A stretch of DNA of 64,000 nt from Solanum dulcamara (taxonomy: Eukaryota; Streptophyta; Magnoliopsida; Solanales; Solanaceae): contig NC_077237.1 in the NCBI RefSeq assembly GCF_947179165.1, forward strand, positions 84,668,341 through 84,732,340, read 5' to 3'. The notes beneath the pieces were generated by a model. The model searched no databases and was not told the DNA's origin. It was given only the letters and a program-made list of their open reading frames with translations. Below, piece by piece: positions 20,749 to 32,419 of this stretch (its first letter is position 1; every line of letters starts with the position of its first letter). Both the position numbers and the translations under genes were made by a program.

Positions 20749-23700
20749 TTAGACTTCATAATGCTCCTCAACATGCTCATCAAAATCTTCCTCATCCTCA
20801 GCAGTAGCATCCTGGTACTGCTGGTATTCTGCAACCAAATCATTCATATTGCTCTCAGCTTCAGTAAACTCCATTTCATCCATTCCCTCTCCAGTGTACC
20901 AATGAAGAAACGCCTTTCGCCTAAACATGGCCGTGAACTGCTCGCTCACTCTCCTAAACATTTCTTGAATGGAAGTCGAATTGCCAATAAATGTTGATGC
21001 CATCTTTAGCCCAGTTGGTGGAATATCACACACACTAGACTTCACATTGTTAGGGATCCACTCGACAAAGTAGGATGAGTTCTTGTTCTGGACATTGATC
21101 ATTTGCTCATCTACTTCTTTAGTGCTCATTTTCCCCCTGAACATAGCAGATGCTGTTAAGTAACGCCCATGACGAGGGTCAGCTGCACACATCATATTCT
21201 TGGCATCCCACATTTGTTGTGTAAGTTCTGGAACTGTGAGGGAACTGTATTGCTGTGATCCACGAGATGTCAGTGGTGCAAATCCCACCATGAAGAAATG
21301 AAGACGTGGGAAAGGGATTAAATTCACTGCCAATTTTCTTAAGTCTGAGTTCAGCTGGCCGGGAAATCTCAGACAGCATGTAACACCACTCATTGTTGCA
21401 GATATCAAATGGTTCAGGTCACCAACTGCAAACAAAAAGGATATGATTTAACATATGCATACTTCGCATGAAAATCGCACTACTCTATCCATATCAAACT
21501 ATCACTTTATATAAGGTTGTTTAACTGAACTCGAAGTTTTAACATCAATGAATTCAGGATTTAGAATTAGTAGGTTCCATCTTTCCTTGCCCTTTATATA
21601 ATATAGTTCAAGCTAAATGCAGTGGACTCTATTAAACTTAAGCATGTCGTGTAGATCCGGTACTTTATTTTAAATGTTAGTTAATTTGTGCACTGTATTA
21701 GTGGTAATGCAAGAAAAGTTTAGAATAACAGCAATAAACTTAGTTTGATAGAAAGGATATCATATAAAAACTTAAAGACTTTGCTTTGAAGGTTAAATAT
21801 AATAATATTATTCTAGGAATGATGAGACACATTTAGAACGTTCTAAAATGAAAAGAGTATGATCATATAAGTTAATATCAAAGAGAGAAACTTACAGCTT
21901 GGATTAGTGAGCTTCAGAGTCCTGAGACAGATATCATAGAGGGCTTCATTGTCAAGGACCATACATTCATCAGCATTCTCAACTAATTGGTGCACTGAGA
22001 GTGTAGCATTGTATGGTTCAACAACAGTGTCAGAAACCTTTGGAGATGGAAAAACAGAGAAGGTGAGCATCATTCTGTCTGGATACTCTTCCCTTATCTT
22101 TGAAATTAAGAGGGTTCCCATGCCGGATCCAGTACCTCCTCCGAGTGAGTGACAAACCTGAAATCCTGGATCATAAAACAAAATACAAAGATTGTAAATA
22201 AATAAATAAACAGAGGCCTAATTCAGAATATGGATAAAAACAAACCTTCTAAAATTCATTTATGTCCAAAGACTCAGAAAAGATTTAAGTATTTGTGGGA
22301 ATCCCCCCCAAAATGGATAAAAGTGTAAAGTGTGGTCCATGTGAGAGTTTGTGGGAAGTGACCCTATTCTTTTGGCCCATTATAGAATTGGTTTAGTTAG
22401 GTAGTGGTACATATTACCCCAGAAAGCTAAATATTATTGGTCTGATTGTGTTATTGCGCGGGTTTTTTTCAAAAATAACCAATCTATCCATTATAAGCAT
22501 GTTTGTTTCACCACAAAACATCATGTTAAAAAAATAGGTGTTACGTGAGATCTAGAAACATTGTTTCAGAATTTTTGAAGCATTGGAGAATTCTCGTTCT
22601 ACAAATCATAGTCGTCCATATCTTAAGAAAATCATGGATCAGTGTATGGTTTTTCTGATATAACATTCTAATCCTTTACTATAAATTTTGAGAAAAAGCA
22701 CTAGACAGTAAGATCTTTTGATAAATATCGAAAGTAGAAAAGACAAGGTGATAGAATTCGACTTCCCAGCATTAATCCAGATTGTTTACTGAAAGAAAAA
22801 AAGCAGGAGAGTGGGTAACTTATGCATCATGTGACTGTACGAGTCCAATTAATTATAGATGCAAGATAGAAACAATGAAAGCTTTCATATTCTTTACAAT
22901 GTACAGAGGTCCTTTAAATACAAGCAAAGACCAACAATAACTTCTATATTATTGGAGGAGTATTCCTAGTGGACTCTTAATAGTAGACGTGCAATACTAA
23001 TCCTATGAGCAGTAGATAACTAACTAACAATACCGAATCTGCACAAGTAAAGGAAGTGCAGTAACACTACAACTGAATATGCACAATTACAGGAAGTTAT
23101 GCGCCAATATTAATAAGCACAAATTCCTGAAGGTGATTTATCTGCTATTACAATAGAATAAGAGGCCAGTAATGTTCATGATTTGATAATAAGTACTCCA
23201 AATGATTGCATAACCATTACATATCTGAACAGGCACATTTGATCCTATGTGATACTAAAATATATGTTTTTTTAAACATGGAGCTGCATCCCCCTTAGAA
23301 AAGTGATTTTTTCTTCTCTTTTTCTTTTAACAAAAAGAAATTATATTTTGGGAGGTGGATCGGTGTGAGTTACAAAAGCTAACAATAGTTTTCTTTCTAC
23401 GAATATTAATTCAGTTCATAAGAGGGTAAATGCATCCTCCCTTCCCCTCCTCCCCCATCCCAAAACCTCTTTTCATATATCATAATTCCAGCTCTTTTTT
23501 TGGATGTATCTCATCATAGATCATAATTATGAAATTGTGTCCCCACAACTTGTTGATATGTATTGTATAAAATGTTTTGTATATTTTTTAAACTACATAT
23601 CTAATTATATATCGTATATCTACAAACGTAGATTAACGGAGATAGTACTACTTTATACGATTGCATGCGTTCATTCATGCGTCACACGACAAAAGATCAA

Positions 23701-24294
23701 TAGATCAATTCAAGGAACTGTAGCCATTACAACATGAAAGCATATTTATATGCATTACATCTATCATTTTCGGCAGGTGATTTTTCTCCATGACATAACG
23801 TCATTATTCGAATAATTGCAACTTATAGCATTTTTCGAATATCTAAACTGAACAGAGGAAGTAAATTTTTTCAAAAAAAATTGCAAACCTTGCATGCAGT
23901 CACAATTCTCAGCCTCTTTACGAACAACATCGAGAACAGAATCAATCAACTCAGCACCTTCAGTATAATGTCCTTTGGCCCAATTATTTCCGGCACCAGA
24001 TTGTCCAAAAACAAAGTTATCAGGGCGAAATATTTGTCCATAAGGACCAGATCTAATACTATCCATAGTACCGGGTTCGAGATCCATAAGAACAGCCCTA
24101 GGTACATAACGACCAGCAGTAGCCTCATTGAAATACACATTAATCCGTTCGAGTTGTAGATCAGATGCATCTGCGTTACCAGCATTGTAACGTCCCGTTG
24201 GATCAATGCCGTGTTCATCACATATAACTTCCCAGAATTTTGAACCGATTTGGTTCCCGCATTGGCCTCCTTGAATGTGTAAGATTTCTCTCAT
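20749..24294 (-). CDS. TUBB: Beta-tubulin
   Basis: Three coding exons join in frame: 24294-23889, 22165-21896 and 21425-20749, giving 450 aa. The N-terminus MREI (the tubulin mRNA autoregulation tetrapeptide), [10 protein letters not shown], the GTP loop [33 protein letters not shown] and [19 protein letters not shown] are all present. The acidic tail [16 protein letters not shown] follows. The protein pairs with alpha-tubulin to build microtubules, and the two-intron layout is usual for plant beta-tubulins. Oddities: the loop after GRY (NAGNADAS) is about 4-5 residues longer than in typical plant copies, and the tail is unusual, so this may be a divergent, tissue-restricted isotype. Intron 1 is 1.7 kb and shows no recognised element. 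Confidence 0.96.
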
Positions 24295-24452
24295 TTTTTA
24301 TTTGGAGAATGAAAATGGAAACAAAATTGAAACAGAAATAAGGAGAATATTATGACAGGAGAAAGGGAGAAATGGGGCAACGTGAAGAGGAGTTGCGGGG
24401 CAAGAATACGGACAAATTAAAATCGCTGGCCCGATAGATGGGGACAAAGTTC

Positions 24453-24458
24453 CACGTG
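24453..24458. promoter_or_regulatory. G-box (CACGTG) upstream of beta-tubulin
   Basis: The sequence ccacgtggc contains the palindromic CACGTG about 160 bp upstream of the tubulin start codon. G-boxes bind bZIP/bHLH factors in plants. Function here is inferred from position only. Confidence 0.4.
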
Positions 24459-24571
24459 GCCACCGTCAAATAAGGACTTTTTTATTATTATTTATATTTT
24501 TCTTATTGAATATACAATTTCTGATTATATTTTTAAAAAAAAAAAGAGTTTTTCCAGAAATAGTATCTATC

Positions 24572-24875
24572 CAGGTGCGGATCTACGTAGATCATTTGAG
24601 GGGTCTCGATTGAAAATCTATATATACATGTATATTTATATATATATATATTTATAAGAAAAATATAAATATTAAATGTGACATCCATGAGCCTTGTGGT
24701 ACCAATGGTTAAAACTTAGATTTACCACCATTCGGATGCAAGTTTGAGCCCTGCTGTACATCGTGAATAAGTAGATTAGAACTCTAGACTTCTTGTAATT
24801 AAAAGCTTAACTAAATCAATAGAACAAGTCTAAATTTTATATGAAAATTTGCTAATAAATATTTATCCGCCTCTG
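24572..24875. mobile_element. hAT-like MITE with cagg(t/g)gcgga ends
   Basis: The left end is caggtgcggatctacg and the right end is tttatccgcctctg, inverted copies of the cagaggcgga motif. Flanking 8-mers tatctatc and tatcttcc agree at 6 of 8 positions. The interior has a tRNA-like stretch with gcaagtttgagccctg, resembling a B box. Confidence 0.5.
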
Positions 24876-25682
24876 TATCTTCCCTATTACATTTTTCAAG
24901 ACATTGTATTTAATATATCAAAGGGTGATATGGTAAAATTAGTCTTCTATTTATAGTTTCTTAGGAATTGTGCGAAGTCGATAGTGGACAAATATTGTTG
25001 GAGGAGAGAGTATCAAATGAAATTGCAACTACATATGAACTTGAGTTAATTCATTTCCTTCTATTTATTGCCCTCTTAAAGATGTAAAAAATAAATAAAA
25101 TGGATTCAACATTCGAGTCAAATTGAAGAATTTCAACGCTCATGCTGTTTGAAAGAGATTTTATTTGTAATTTTATTCCTTTCACTTCTTAACAGACATC
25201 TAACGTATTACTTAAAGGAACATCAAATACACCTTAATTTCTACTAATATACATAAGTAATAACCAATAAAGAAACCACCGTGGTGCAGCAAATGGGGTT
25301 GTTTCTCTTGACCTCAGGGATCAGTATCTTTGAAAATGAATACAGATAATAAAGAGACATTCTTCTAAATTTCTTTGGTGTAAATGAGAATTACAGTTAC
25401 ATGTAAGCTTGCTGTGTAGCAAATACCTAAGAAATGTCACCAGAAGGTCCAGAATAAACAAGTTAAAAACATGTTGAAGTTGTAAACTTTTGCACCTATT
25501 CTTCTTTGGCCAAATAATCTCAAGAATCATATTACATTCAGAAATCAAGTCTTTATTCAACTATATTATGCCCCCCCTCCAAGTTTAAATCAATATAGAC
25601 CCTTCCTCCTACCTTTAATTTACCTACTGCTACAAGACACTGGCCCGTAAATGATTTAACGAGAGGGAAAACAAATTGAAGC

Positions 25683-28679
25683 CTACTTCCATTGTGGTGG
25701 ATGATGTTTAAACGGGGAAGGCTCCCAACCGCCATCTGGTTCTTTGCGTTTCCCACCAATACTCAAACTGGTTGAGGGTTGCATGCTGATCCTGAAGTGT
25801 TCATCCATTGGTCTAGCCTGTCCTTGATCAAAAAGCTGCCTCAGACCTCCGACGTCTTTATTCCCACGATCAAGTGCTAAGCCAGTGTCGAGATCCAGAC
25901 CACTTCGTGATGGCCAAACTCCGTTGGGGACAGGTGCACTTCCCATGTTTAAAATGAATGATTGTTGGGAGAAAGATGGTGGTATTGCTGAAGCAGATCC
26001 ACCAATTTGAGGTACAACAGGAGAACCCCTGGAATCCACCATGTAAGGAATATGACCACTGGGTCCATACATCGATGAGGAGAAAGCCATGGGAGGAACT
26101 TGAGCAATGCCACTGTAACCAAAAGCAGGAAGAGGGGTATATTGAAATGGAGATCCCATTCCTAAAACTCCTCCACCTCTTGCAACATTATGCTCAACTG
26201 TGTTTTCTGCTACCCTACCATTTGGGAAAGGAAAAGACTGAGCAGCATAATCTTTACGGTTGACCTCTACCTTCACGCCCATGATGGACACTACAGAATC
26301 ACCTGATTTTATTCCACCAGATGCATTAGAATTCTGAGGTGGTTTCTTGAAGTTGTTCAGATTTGAGAAATCATTGAGAAAGGACGGCTGGTCATTTAGA
26401 TCAAAGTTCCTTAATGAAGGTTGCTTTGATGATGATGATGATGAAGGTGACTGGCTCAGATGACCATTCCTCAGAGACAAGAGTGCTCCCTCCATCCGCC
26501 AATCAGATGGTGCCTCACACTCCTCACTTGCACAGTTGAGATCCCACTCTAACATTTCCGATTTTCTCGGACTGGCTTCACGAGAAGATTTCCCTAGAGG
26601 TAAAGCAGATGATAGTGAAACTTTCTTTTCAGGAAAAAGGTCTGCAACCCTATCATCTCCACCTTCAGATACATTCAGATCAATATCATGGAAACATTGC
26701 ATTTGCTTTGAGCTGCTGGCACTCCCGCCAGAGGAAACAGCCTTCTCACTTCCAGTAATCCGGCGAGGTGATGCAGGCCGAAAGGCACTTGTTGCAGCGG
26801 TTCCTTTCCATCCAAGAGTTCCTTCAAACTGTAAAGGAGTAGCAGGTACTCCAGGGGCTGCTGCAGCCCTTGAAGCAGAAACAACAGAGACAGAAGTGGA
26901 GACTGGATTTCCTGGGCTATCTATATCGTCTGAACAAACCTCTAGATTCAGATCAAAATTGCACAGACCTTTCTCGACATTGGTTTCAAGATCCAAAGTG
27001 GCATCAACAACCTGAGAAGGTTCCACCTTCACTGTTCCATTGATTGGTCTAGCTTCTGAGTTTGCAAGTGAAGCTTCAGTTGGTACTTCCTTGTTAGAGC
27101 ACTCGAACTTTTTTTGGCATTGTTTTGCACTAATAGAATTTGGGCTACCAGGCTCATGAACTTTACTCTCCTCTATTTTCTCAGAAGAACTGCAACTCTG
27201 AACTTCCCTCTCCACTTCTATTGCAACTTGTCTAGCTAATTCTAAAGGATCCATCATGCCATAGTCAAAATCAATATCACTTTTCTTGCCAAACACACCA
27301 GAATCTGTACCTCCACTTCCTGCTTCTTGAAATACACTTTCATTTTCCATATCATTCTCGCTGTTGTCACTAGTGTGTTTGTCCTCACTGTTGTCACTAG
27401 AATGTTTGTCATCCCCACCAACAACAGAATCTATGGGATGTTCCAGATTATGCCTATCAGAGTCCTGCAATATGTCATTGTTGCAATTTCTGTTTTCGTT
27501 AGCTTCAAGCACTATCTTGCTGCTGCCATGATTTTCAGGTCTGCAATCATCCACCGGTGCCTTTCCCTTGGGAACAGCAACTGAGGCATCACCCAAAGAA
27601 GATTTTCCGCTACAATTCTTTTCGTTGTAGACATCAGTTTGTTTTTGTAAATCTGATCCAGTAATAGCATCCAAAGCTTCTCTGATATCAGTAACTAAAG
27701 AAATAGTTCTGTCTTCCAATGATTTAGACACTGCTGAGTTGAATTTCTCAGAACTTCTGACTTCTGTAATGTGGTTTAAATGATTAATCGAATCTGAAAC
27801 AGGAACATCAGTCTGTTCATCAACAGTACCAGGTCTCATTACTATAGAAGTGCAAGTATTTGACGTATCAATAGCATTGTTGGCACACTCTGCATGATGT
27901 GTCGGGTGTTCAACCTTGTGACCTTCAGTAACTGCATTTGACAAAGAAGAGCCTGGAAACTCATCCTTCATGTGTATATGCTCTGAATTTTGGTCAGATG
28001 TTGTGGGTTCGCCAACCCTAGGCTGATGGATATCAGACCTTGAAGACAGTATCTTATTATTGCCAACATGCTCCTTGGACTTCTCTTCTCCAGAACCTCC
28101 TTCCACAGAAGATGGTTCAGACGGTCCATTTTCCCCAACAAGATTCGCAGTATCTCTTGTTCTATCATCAATAGATGCTTGCACTTTTTCAATACCCACT
28201 GAAACCATACAATCATCTTTCCCTTTATCCCAACTATCAAATAGTGCTTTCGCCCTCTCTTGCACCTTAGAGCTATTGTGGCCAAGGAGGCTCTTCACAG
28301 TCAGCCAGATTCCAGAAGATACAGACTTCTTCTCGTCAACATGCAGCCTTTCAACCGCTCGCAGTAAAAGATCAATCAAATGACTCATTGACTCGTCTAC
28401 AAAGTATTCATCTGTCTCACTTCCAAATCTTAGAGCATCCCTTAGCCAACTCTGAATAAAGCTGAGTCCATCTAGCTGGATAAAGAGTTCAAGACACTCT
28501 TTACTCTCAGTTGCAGCTATTGTGCTTGCAACGGCAGACCACTGCTTTGTTGTTTCACCAGCATTCTTGACATCACACTCTCTTTCCTTCTGCATGATGG
28601 AGACTAGCTCCTGGACTCGAGAAGGAGTAGTGAGCCCATTACTCATCTCAGTCAAGGTAAAGAAGTCCTCGAGTTTCAT
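25683..28679 (-). CDS. TFIIS N-terminal (LW) domain protein, Arabidopsis At4g24200-like
   Basis: One uninterrupted coding exon of 998 aa. The start chosen is the ATG at 28679 (MKLEDFFTLTEM); the open frame extends six codons further but only from a non-ATG codon. Residues about 20-150 (SRVQELVSIMQKE, KQWSAVASTIAATE, SGIWLTVKSLLGHNSSKVQ, RAKALFDSW) form a TFIIS N-terminal/LW helical domain, which in relatives docks on transcription-elongation partners. The long middle is acidic and low-complexity, with a 9-residue tandem repeat (DKHSSDNSE/DKHTSDNSE). Four DLN motifs follow at about residues 574, 663, 710 and 757 (FDLNLEV, DIDLNVSE, EWDLNCAS, FDLNDQP); the last fits the DLNxxP form of the EAR repression motif. 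There is no BAH domain, unlike the related SUO protein. A nuclear transcription or silencing role is inferred. Confidence 0.88.
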   Translation of the reverse strand: MKLEDFFTLTEMSNGLTTPSRVQELVSIMQKERECDVKNAGETTKQWSAVASTIAATESKECLELFIQLDGLSFIQSWLRDALRFGSETDEYFVDESMSHLIDLLLRAVERLHVDEKKSVSSGIWLTVKSLLGHNSSKVQERAKALFDSWDKGKDDCMVSVGIEKVQASIDDRTRDTANLVGENGPSEPSSVEGGSGEEKSKEHVGNNKILSSRSDIHQPRVGEPTTSDQNSEHIHMKDEFPGSSLSNAVTEGHKVEHPTHHAECANNAIDTSNTCTSIVMRPGTVDEQTDVPVSDSINHLNHITEVRSSEKFNSAVSKSLEDRTISLVTDIREALDAITGSDLQKQTDVYNEKNCSGKSSLGDASVAVPKGKAPVDDCRPENHGSSKIVLEANENRNCNNDILQDSDRHNLEHPIDSVVGGDDKHSSDNSEDKHTSDNSENDMENESVFQEAGSGGTDSGVFGKKSDIDFDYGMMDPLELARQVAIEVEREVQSCSSSEKIEESKVHEPGSPNSISAKQCQKKFECSNKEVPTEASLANSEARPINGTVKVEPSQVVDATLDLETNVEKGLCNFDLNLEVCSDDIDSPGNPVSTSVSVVSASRAAAAPGVPATPLQFEGTLGWKGTAATSAFRPASPRRITGSEKAVSSGGSASSSKQMQCFHDIDLNVSEGGDDRVADLFPEKKVSLSSALPLGKSSREASPRKSEMLEWDLNCASEECEAPSDWRMEGALLSLRNGHLSQSPSSSSSSKQPSLRNFDLNDQPSFLNDFSNLNNFKKPPQNSNASGGIKSGDSVVSIMGVKVEVNRKDYAAQSFPFPNGRVAENTVEHNVARGGGVLGMGSPFQYTPLPAFGYSGIAQVPPMAFSSSMYGPSGHIPYMVDSRGSPVVPQIGGSASAIPPSFSQQSFILNMGSAPVPNGVWPSRSGLDLDTGLALDRGNKDVGGLRQLFDQGQARPMDEHFRISMQPSTSLSIGGKRKEPDGGWEPSPFKHHPPQWK

Positions 28680-29013
28680 AATGTAATAGTAACTCACAAA
28701 TCAGGACTTCCAAGATGTAAAGTGATTCTTGTAACATCTACCTTTTCCATAATATCGGAAAAGATAAAGAAGCAGAATATCCAGCAACCTCCCCCTGCAA
28801 AAAAGTAATAAATGAAAATTGATACAACATATTAGTTCGATAGATATAATAGACACGAATATTTGTTAATTTGACCTTATACTCGAGAGCTGACTAGTTG
28901 TTTAAACATCATTGGGAGATACAAAAGAATGTTAATTCTTAACGTTGCATCAATTTTGGCCTTTATTAAACAAAAAGACATCCAAATAAAGCAAATAGAA
29001 AGCCTGAATGGTC

Positions 29014-29371
29014 GAATGTTGTCAAAGGCACGTTTAAGCCCTAAAGCGAGACGCAAAACATGTTTAACACTTCGCCTTGCTTTTGGATGCTTCAGTGTTG
29101 TCATTAAGGCTCTAAGACATACTTTTCCTTGCCAATGAGAATAATCCTGAAGATGTGATACTAAACAATAGATAGTTCACTTTATCATAATTCTTTTTCA
29201 ATTTCTTTGTTCATATAAATGTTACTAAAACTTATGATTATTAATCTTGGACTACACATACATAATTTGTATTTTTTTTCTCCATTTGCACCTAATTTCA
29301 TTAGGGTTTTGCGCTCAAAACCCCAAAGGAGCTTAGAATGCTTTTTGCGTTTTTCGCTTTTGATAACACTG
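29014..29371. mobile_element. hAT-type MITE (358 bp), family copy 1
   Basis: The left end is aatgttgtcaaaggcacg and the right end is cgcttttgataacactg, an inverted cagtgtt(g/a)tcaaaggcg motif. Internal sequence (tcactttatcata, atcttggactacacatacat) is shared with the copy at 54075-54492. Flanking 8-mers agree at 6 of 8 positions. Confidence 0.75.
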
Positions 29372-30066
29372 AAATAGTCCTACAAAGTGGCAACACTAAT
29401 TTATGCCTCAAGAGCACCTACATCACCAAACAGATTAGACACTGTTGTAAATAGAAAATCCGACTATTTCATTTTATTCCCAATAATTAACATTGTATGA
29501 ATTACATGAACTTTGGGCTTAACTCAACACAAAAAAAAAAAAAACTCATAAAGTGATAGTTACCCAAGACCATATAAAGTGGCAACAACTCATTCCCTCC
29601 ATTCTCAAGCCTCGCTATACAACAAAACAGGGAGAGGTGAGGATCCTCTTTATATGGTTTAAAGTAACCCTCACTTCATGAGCTACTTTTTGAAATTAAG
29701 TTAGGCCCAACGTATATTTTTTTCACATGTTATTAGAGCAGGTAAGATGTTCTGGGTTCAAACTTCAAATTTCACCACCACGCAGAAAAGCAAAAAATTA
29801 TTTCCACGTATTAGACCCATGAAAAAAGAATTAAGTCACATGTAAATAAGCATGTTGACACATAGCATAATTTAATAATCAAGTGTGATCTCTCTGATGA
29901 TTTACACTTCCTGATCACACACTCCGACACATTGGAAAAGATATTTCTTCAAAAACTATAGACCAATGATATGTGATCATCAACTAAAACAACATTATTC
30001 ACCTTGGTCCCTACTAAACTTTTTTTTTGGACAGTGTTAATAAGAATTGACTTTCCTATATATAAA

Positions 30067-30188
30067 TACAACAACAACAGACCCAATGAAATCCTAAATA
30101 GGACCCCCAGGAGGGTGAGGTGTACGTCAGACCTTATCTCTACCTCGTGGAGGCAGAGAGGTTGTTTCTGAAAGAACCTCGGCTTAAG
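30067..30188 (-). mobile_element. SINE (Au-like)
   Basis: The plus strand runs from acaacaacaacagacccaat through ggtgtacgtcagacctta and ggcagagaggttgtttctg to cctcggcttaa. It is the same family as at 8207-8354. No flanking duplication was clear. Confidence 0.75.
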
Positions 30189-30539
30189 TATTGCATCCAC
30201 CCACTTCATACGCTATTATTATAAGCAACCAACATGACAATATTTCCTTTTGTGATTCGTCACTATTCCCCACATACGTAAAAAGTTAATTTTGGCATAT
30301 ACTATACAAGTCTATAAGAATGTTAACTAACACAATAAAATTAAGAGGAAAATGACACATTCATGAATATATGCCAAAAGAAAATTTTAATTTTAGTGTG
30401 TGACATATACTGTGCTACTCCAACTCCCAATACAATATTCTTTCCCTTTTCACTTGTTACAATTTATTCTCCTTGTAAAGTTAAAACGAAAATTGAATCC
30501 AGTCAGTTTAAATGATTTAACATTAATGTTATTCTATTA

Positions 30540-30703
30540 GAGGCAGATTCAAAATTTATATTTATGGGTATCTGTGATAACCTCAAGATAATATTCAATA
30601 ATAATTGGATTCACAATGCGATATTTATAGATACTTACAGAAGGTTCTGAACAAAAGTTATTGTGTTCACCTGAACCAGTATATGACACTCTAGATCCGT
30701 CCC
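30540..30703. mobile_element. Probable small MITE related to the gaggcgga family
   Basis: The left end is gaggcagattcaaaattta and the right end is ctctagatccgtccctcg, weakly inverted. No target duplication was found. Confidence 0.35.
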
Positions 30704-30718
30704 TCGTTATTACCTTTC

Positions 30719-30724
<6 letters not shown>

Positions 30725-30783
<59 letters not shown>
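30725..30783. repeat. (AT)n microsatellite, longest in the window
   Basis: About 59 bp of uninterrupted TA/AT repeats within the leader region of the TFIIS-domain gene. Confidence 0.92.
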
Positions 30784-30786
<3 letters not shown>

Positions 30787-31069
30787 GCTCTGTATATGGA
30801 GATAGTTTTACTTTTCATATAATTTGATTTTTCTCATAAAAATTGGTTTATGCATACTTTCCAACAATAGAATATCAGAAAGTATTTATAAAAAAGGTAG
30901 AATATTTAACAGCAATGAAGAGATTATGAGAATAGTTAAATTTTTGTATTGGCTCGTGCTTTTTAAAAAAAAATTGTATTGACTCATTCTCTTATAACTC
31001 CGGTCCCAGATAAATGAAGAAACCAAATTTTTGTATGTTAAATGCTCAAATAACTCCCGTCCTGACTAA

Positions 31070-31121
31070 GCTTATCAATGCATAGTTTAGAGCATGCTTA
31101 TCAATGCATAGTTTAGAGCAT
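31070..31121 (+). repeat. Perfect 26-bp tandem duplication
   Basis: Two adjacent copies (31070-31095 and 31096-31121) of gcttatcaatgcatagttta plus gagcat, identical to each other. Confidence 0.92.
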
Positions 31122-31565
31122 GAGCATGACAAGTTGGATCACTTTTTTCTTTTTCCTTTGTTTTGGTTGAACCTAGCATGGAAACAAAACTACGGATATT
31201 TTATGACTAAAATACCTTAAAATATCCAACCAAGCTTATGTATTCCAACTTCTGAATTGGGAATTACTTGCTGGGTCGAGTGCCTTTGAACTTACCGCCA
31301 CTAACCCAAACATACCCTGCCTAACATCATAATGAGTAATGACTCCTAATATAATACTAAAAGCAATACATGTACCTAGATCGACTCATCAAGTACCCAT
31401 TAAAATAGGAAGTGTGCTATCTATAGATACGACTGAATCGGATCGACTCAACTGATATGGTAGATGGGATAGTAGTTCGTGTAATATCTATTTAGGCCTT
31501 GTCTCCATCTCCTTGTATAGGTTGGAAGACAAGAACAGAAGCCAATGAAATGAAGAAAATATAAA

Positions 31566-31690
31566 AGTTTTTTTTTTTGGAAGATAAATAATTTTATTGA
31601 CATTTGGGGGAACCCTGTGTACAAACCGTATACCAAAAAGAAAAGGACTTGCACCAAAATGTGGTTGTCAACAAAAGAGATCAAATCCAT
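31566..31690 (-). mobile_element. Possible LINE 3' end with poly(A) (poly-T on plus strand)
   Basis: A run of T at 31569-31579 is followed by ggaagataaataattttatt and gggggaaccctgtgtacaaa. A similar pattern occurs near 59570-59640. This resembles reverse-strand 3' ends of L1-like retroposons but has no coding support. Confidence 0.3.
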
Positions 31691-32227
31691 AATAAAGTTT
31701 ATTATCATATGCTTAAGCGGGATGGAACGCCCTTAAACACCTTTGGCACTTATTAACAACAGTTGGCATTTTTCTTCTTTGTGATTGCAACAATCAATTC
31801 AAGCAACGGAAGAATCACAACAGAGCTCCCTGAGTGCAAAAGTATCCCCATGCTGATCAACATTTGAATAAATTTTCTCCACTGCCAATAGGTTCAAAAT
31901 TTTGGTCTTTGCTAGAGAAGTGTGTAGGAGTTAACTTTAGCATCTAAATTCAGGACTAACATGTAGGTTTATCTGTCAGGGCAGCCAGATCTTTAGCTTC
32001 TTGACAAGCTTAAGATCGCTACAAATGCATAGAAGCACATTCGAACCTCCTGCTGCTAGGTTCAAAATGCTACTATTCTCCAGTTCTGCAAAGAACAACA
32101 GGCAAATATAGGATAGGTGAATGGTATTCCTTCTTCCTTTTCTCTCTCATATCCTTACCGCAGTTGAGCCTTGTCAAGAAGTTCAGAAGTTCATTAACTA
32201 GCCATGTTCACAGAACTTCACTTAACT

Positions 32228-32419
32228 ATTTTTTTGTTTGATAGCCGAGAAATTTTCGCAGGCCAGCGGCACACACTTCAAAACACGAAAGGTAATGGGC
32301 CCACCCCTCTACCTTTTTCCACTTAAACACTAGGCTTTTGTTTATGGCAAGAATCGAACCCGTGATGTGAGTCTAACCCACAAATCACGTGCCGTGTTCT
32401 TACCACTAGATAGTCATGC
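32228..32419 (-). mobile_element. tRNA-derived SINE with poly(A) tail
   Basis: Read on the minus strand it begins gcatgactatctagtggtaa (A-box-like) and has the B box cgggttcgattcttgcc. It passes a gtagaggggtgggcccatt block and ends in a poly(A) stretch (poly-T at 32228-32235 on plus). The promoter boxes and tail are typical of plant tRNA-derived SINEs. The flanking duplication is not obvious. Confidence 0.7.

Larger units (their letters stand above)
24300..25682. other. Intergenic region between beta-tubulin and the TFIIS-domain gene
   Basis: Both neighbours are on the minus strand, so this holds the tubulin promoter on the left and the TFIIS-domain gene 3' UTR on the right. It contains one MITE-like element (24572-24875). 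No further gene is supported. Confidence 0.5.

Noticed and set aside
25958..27584. Plus-strand open frames of 85-159 residues opposite the TFIIS-domain gene
   Set aside because: Antisense shadows of a long, recognisable minus-strand coding exon.
32343..32419. Possible tRNA gene on the minus strand
   Set aside because: A and B boxes are present, but there is no full cloverleaf and a SINE body plus poly(A) tail follows; called a SINE.
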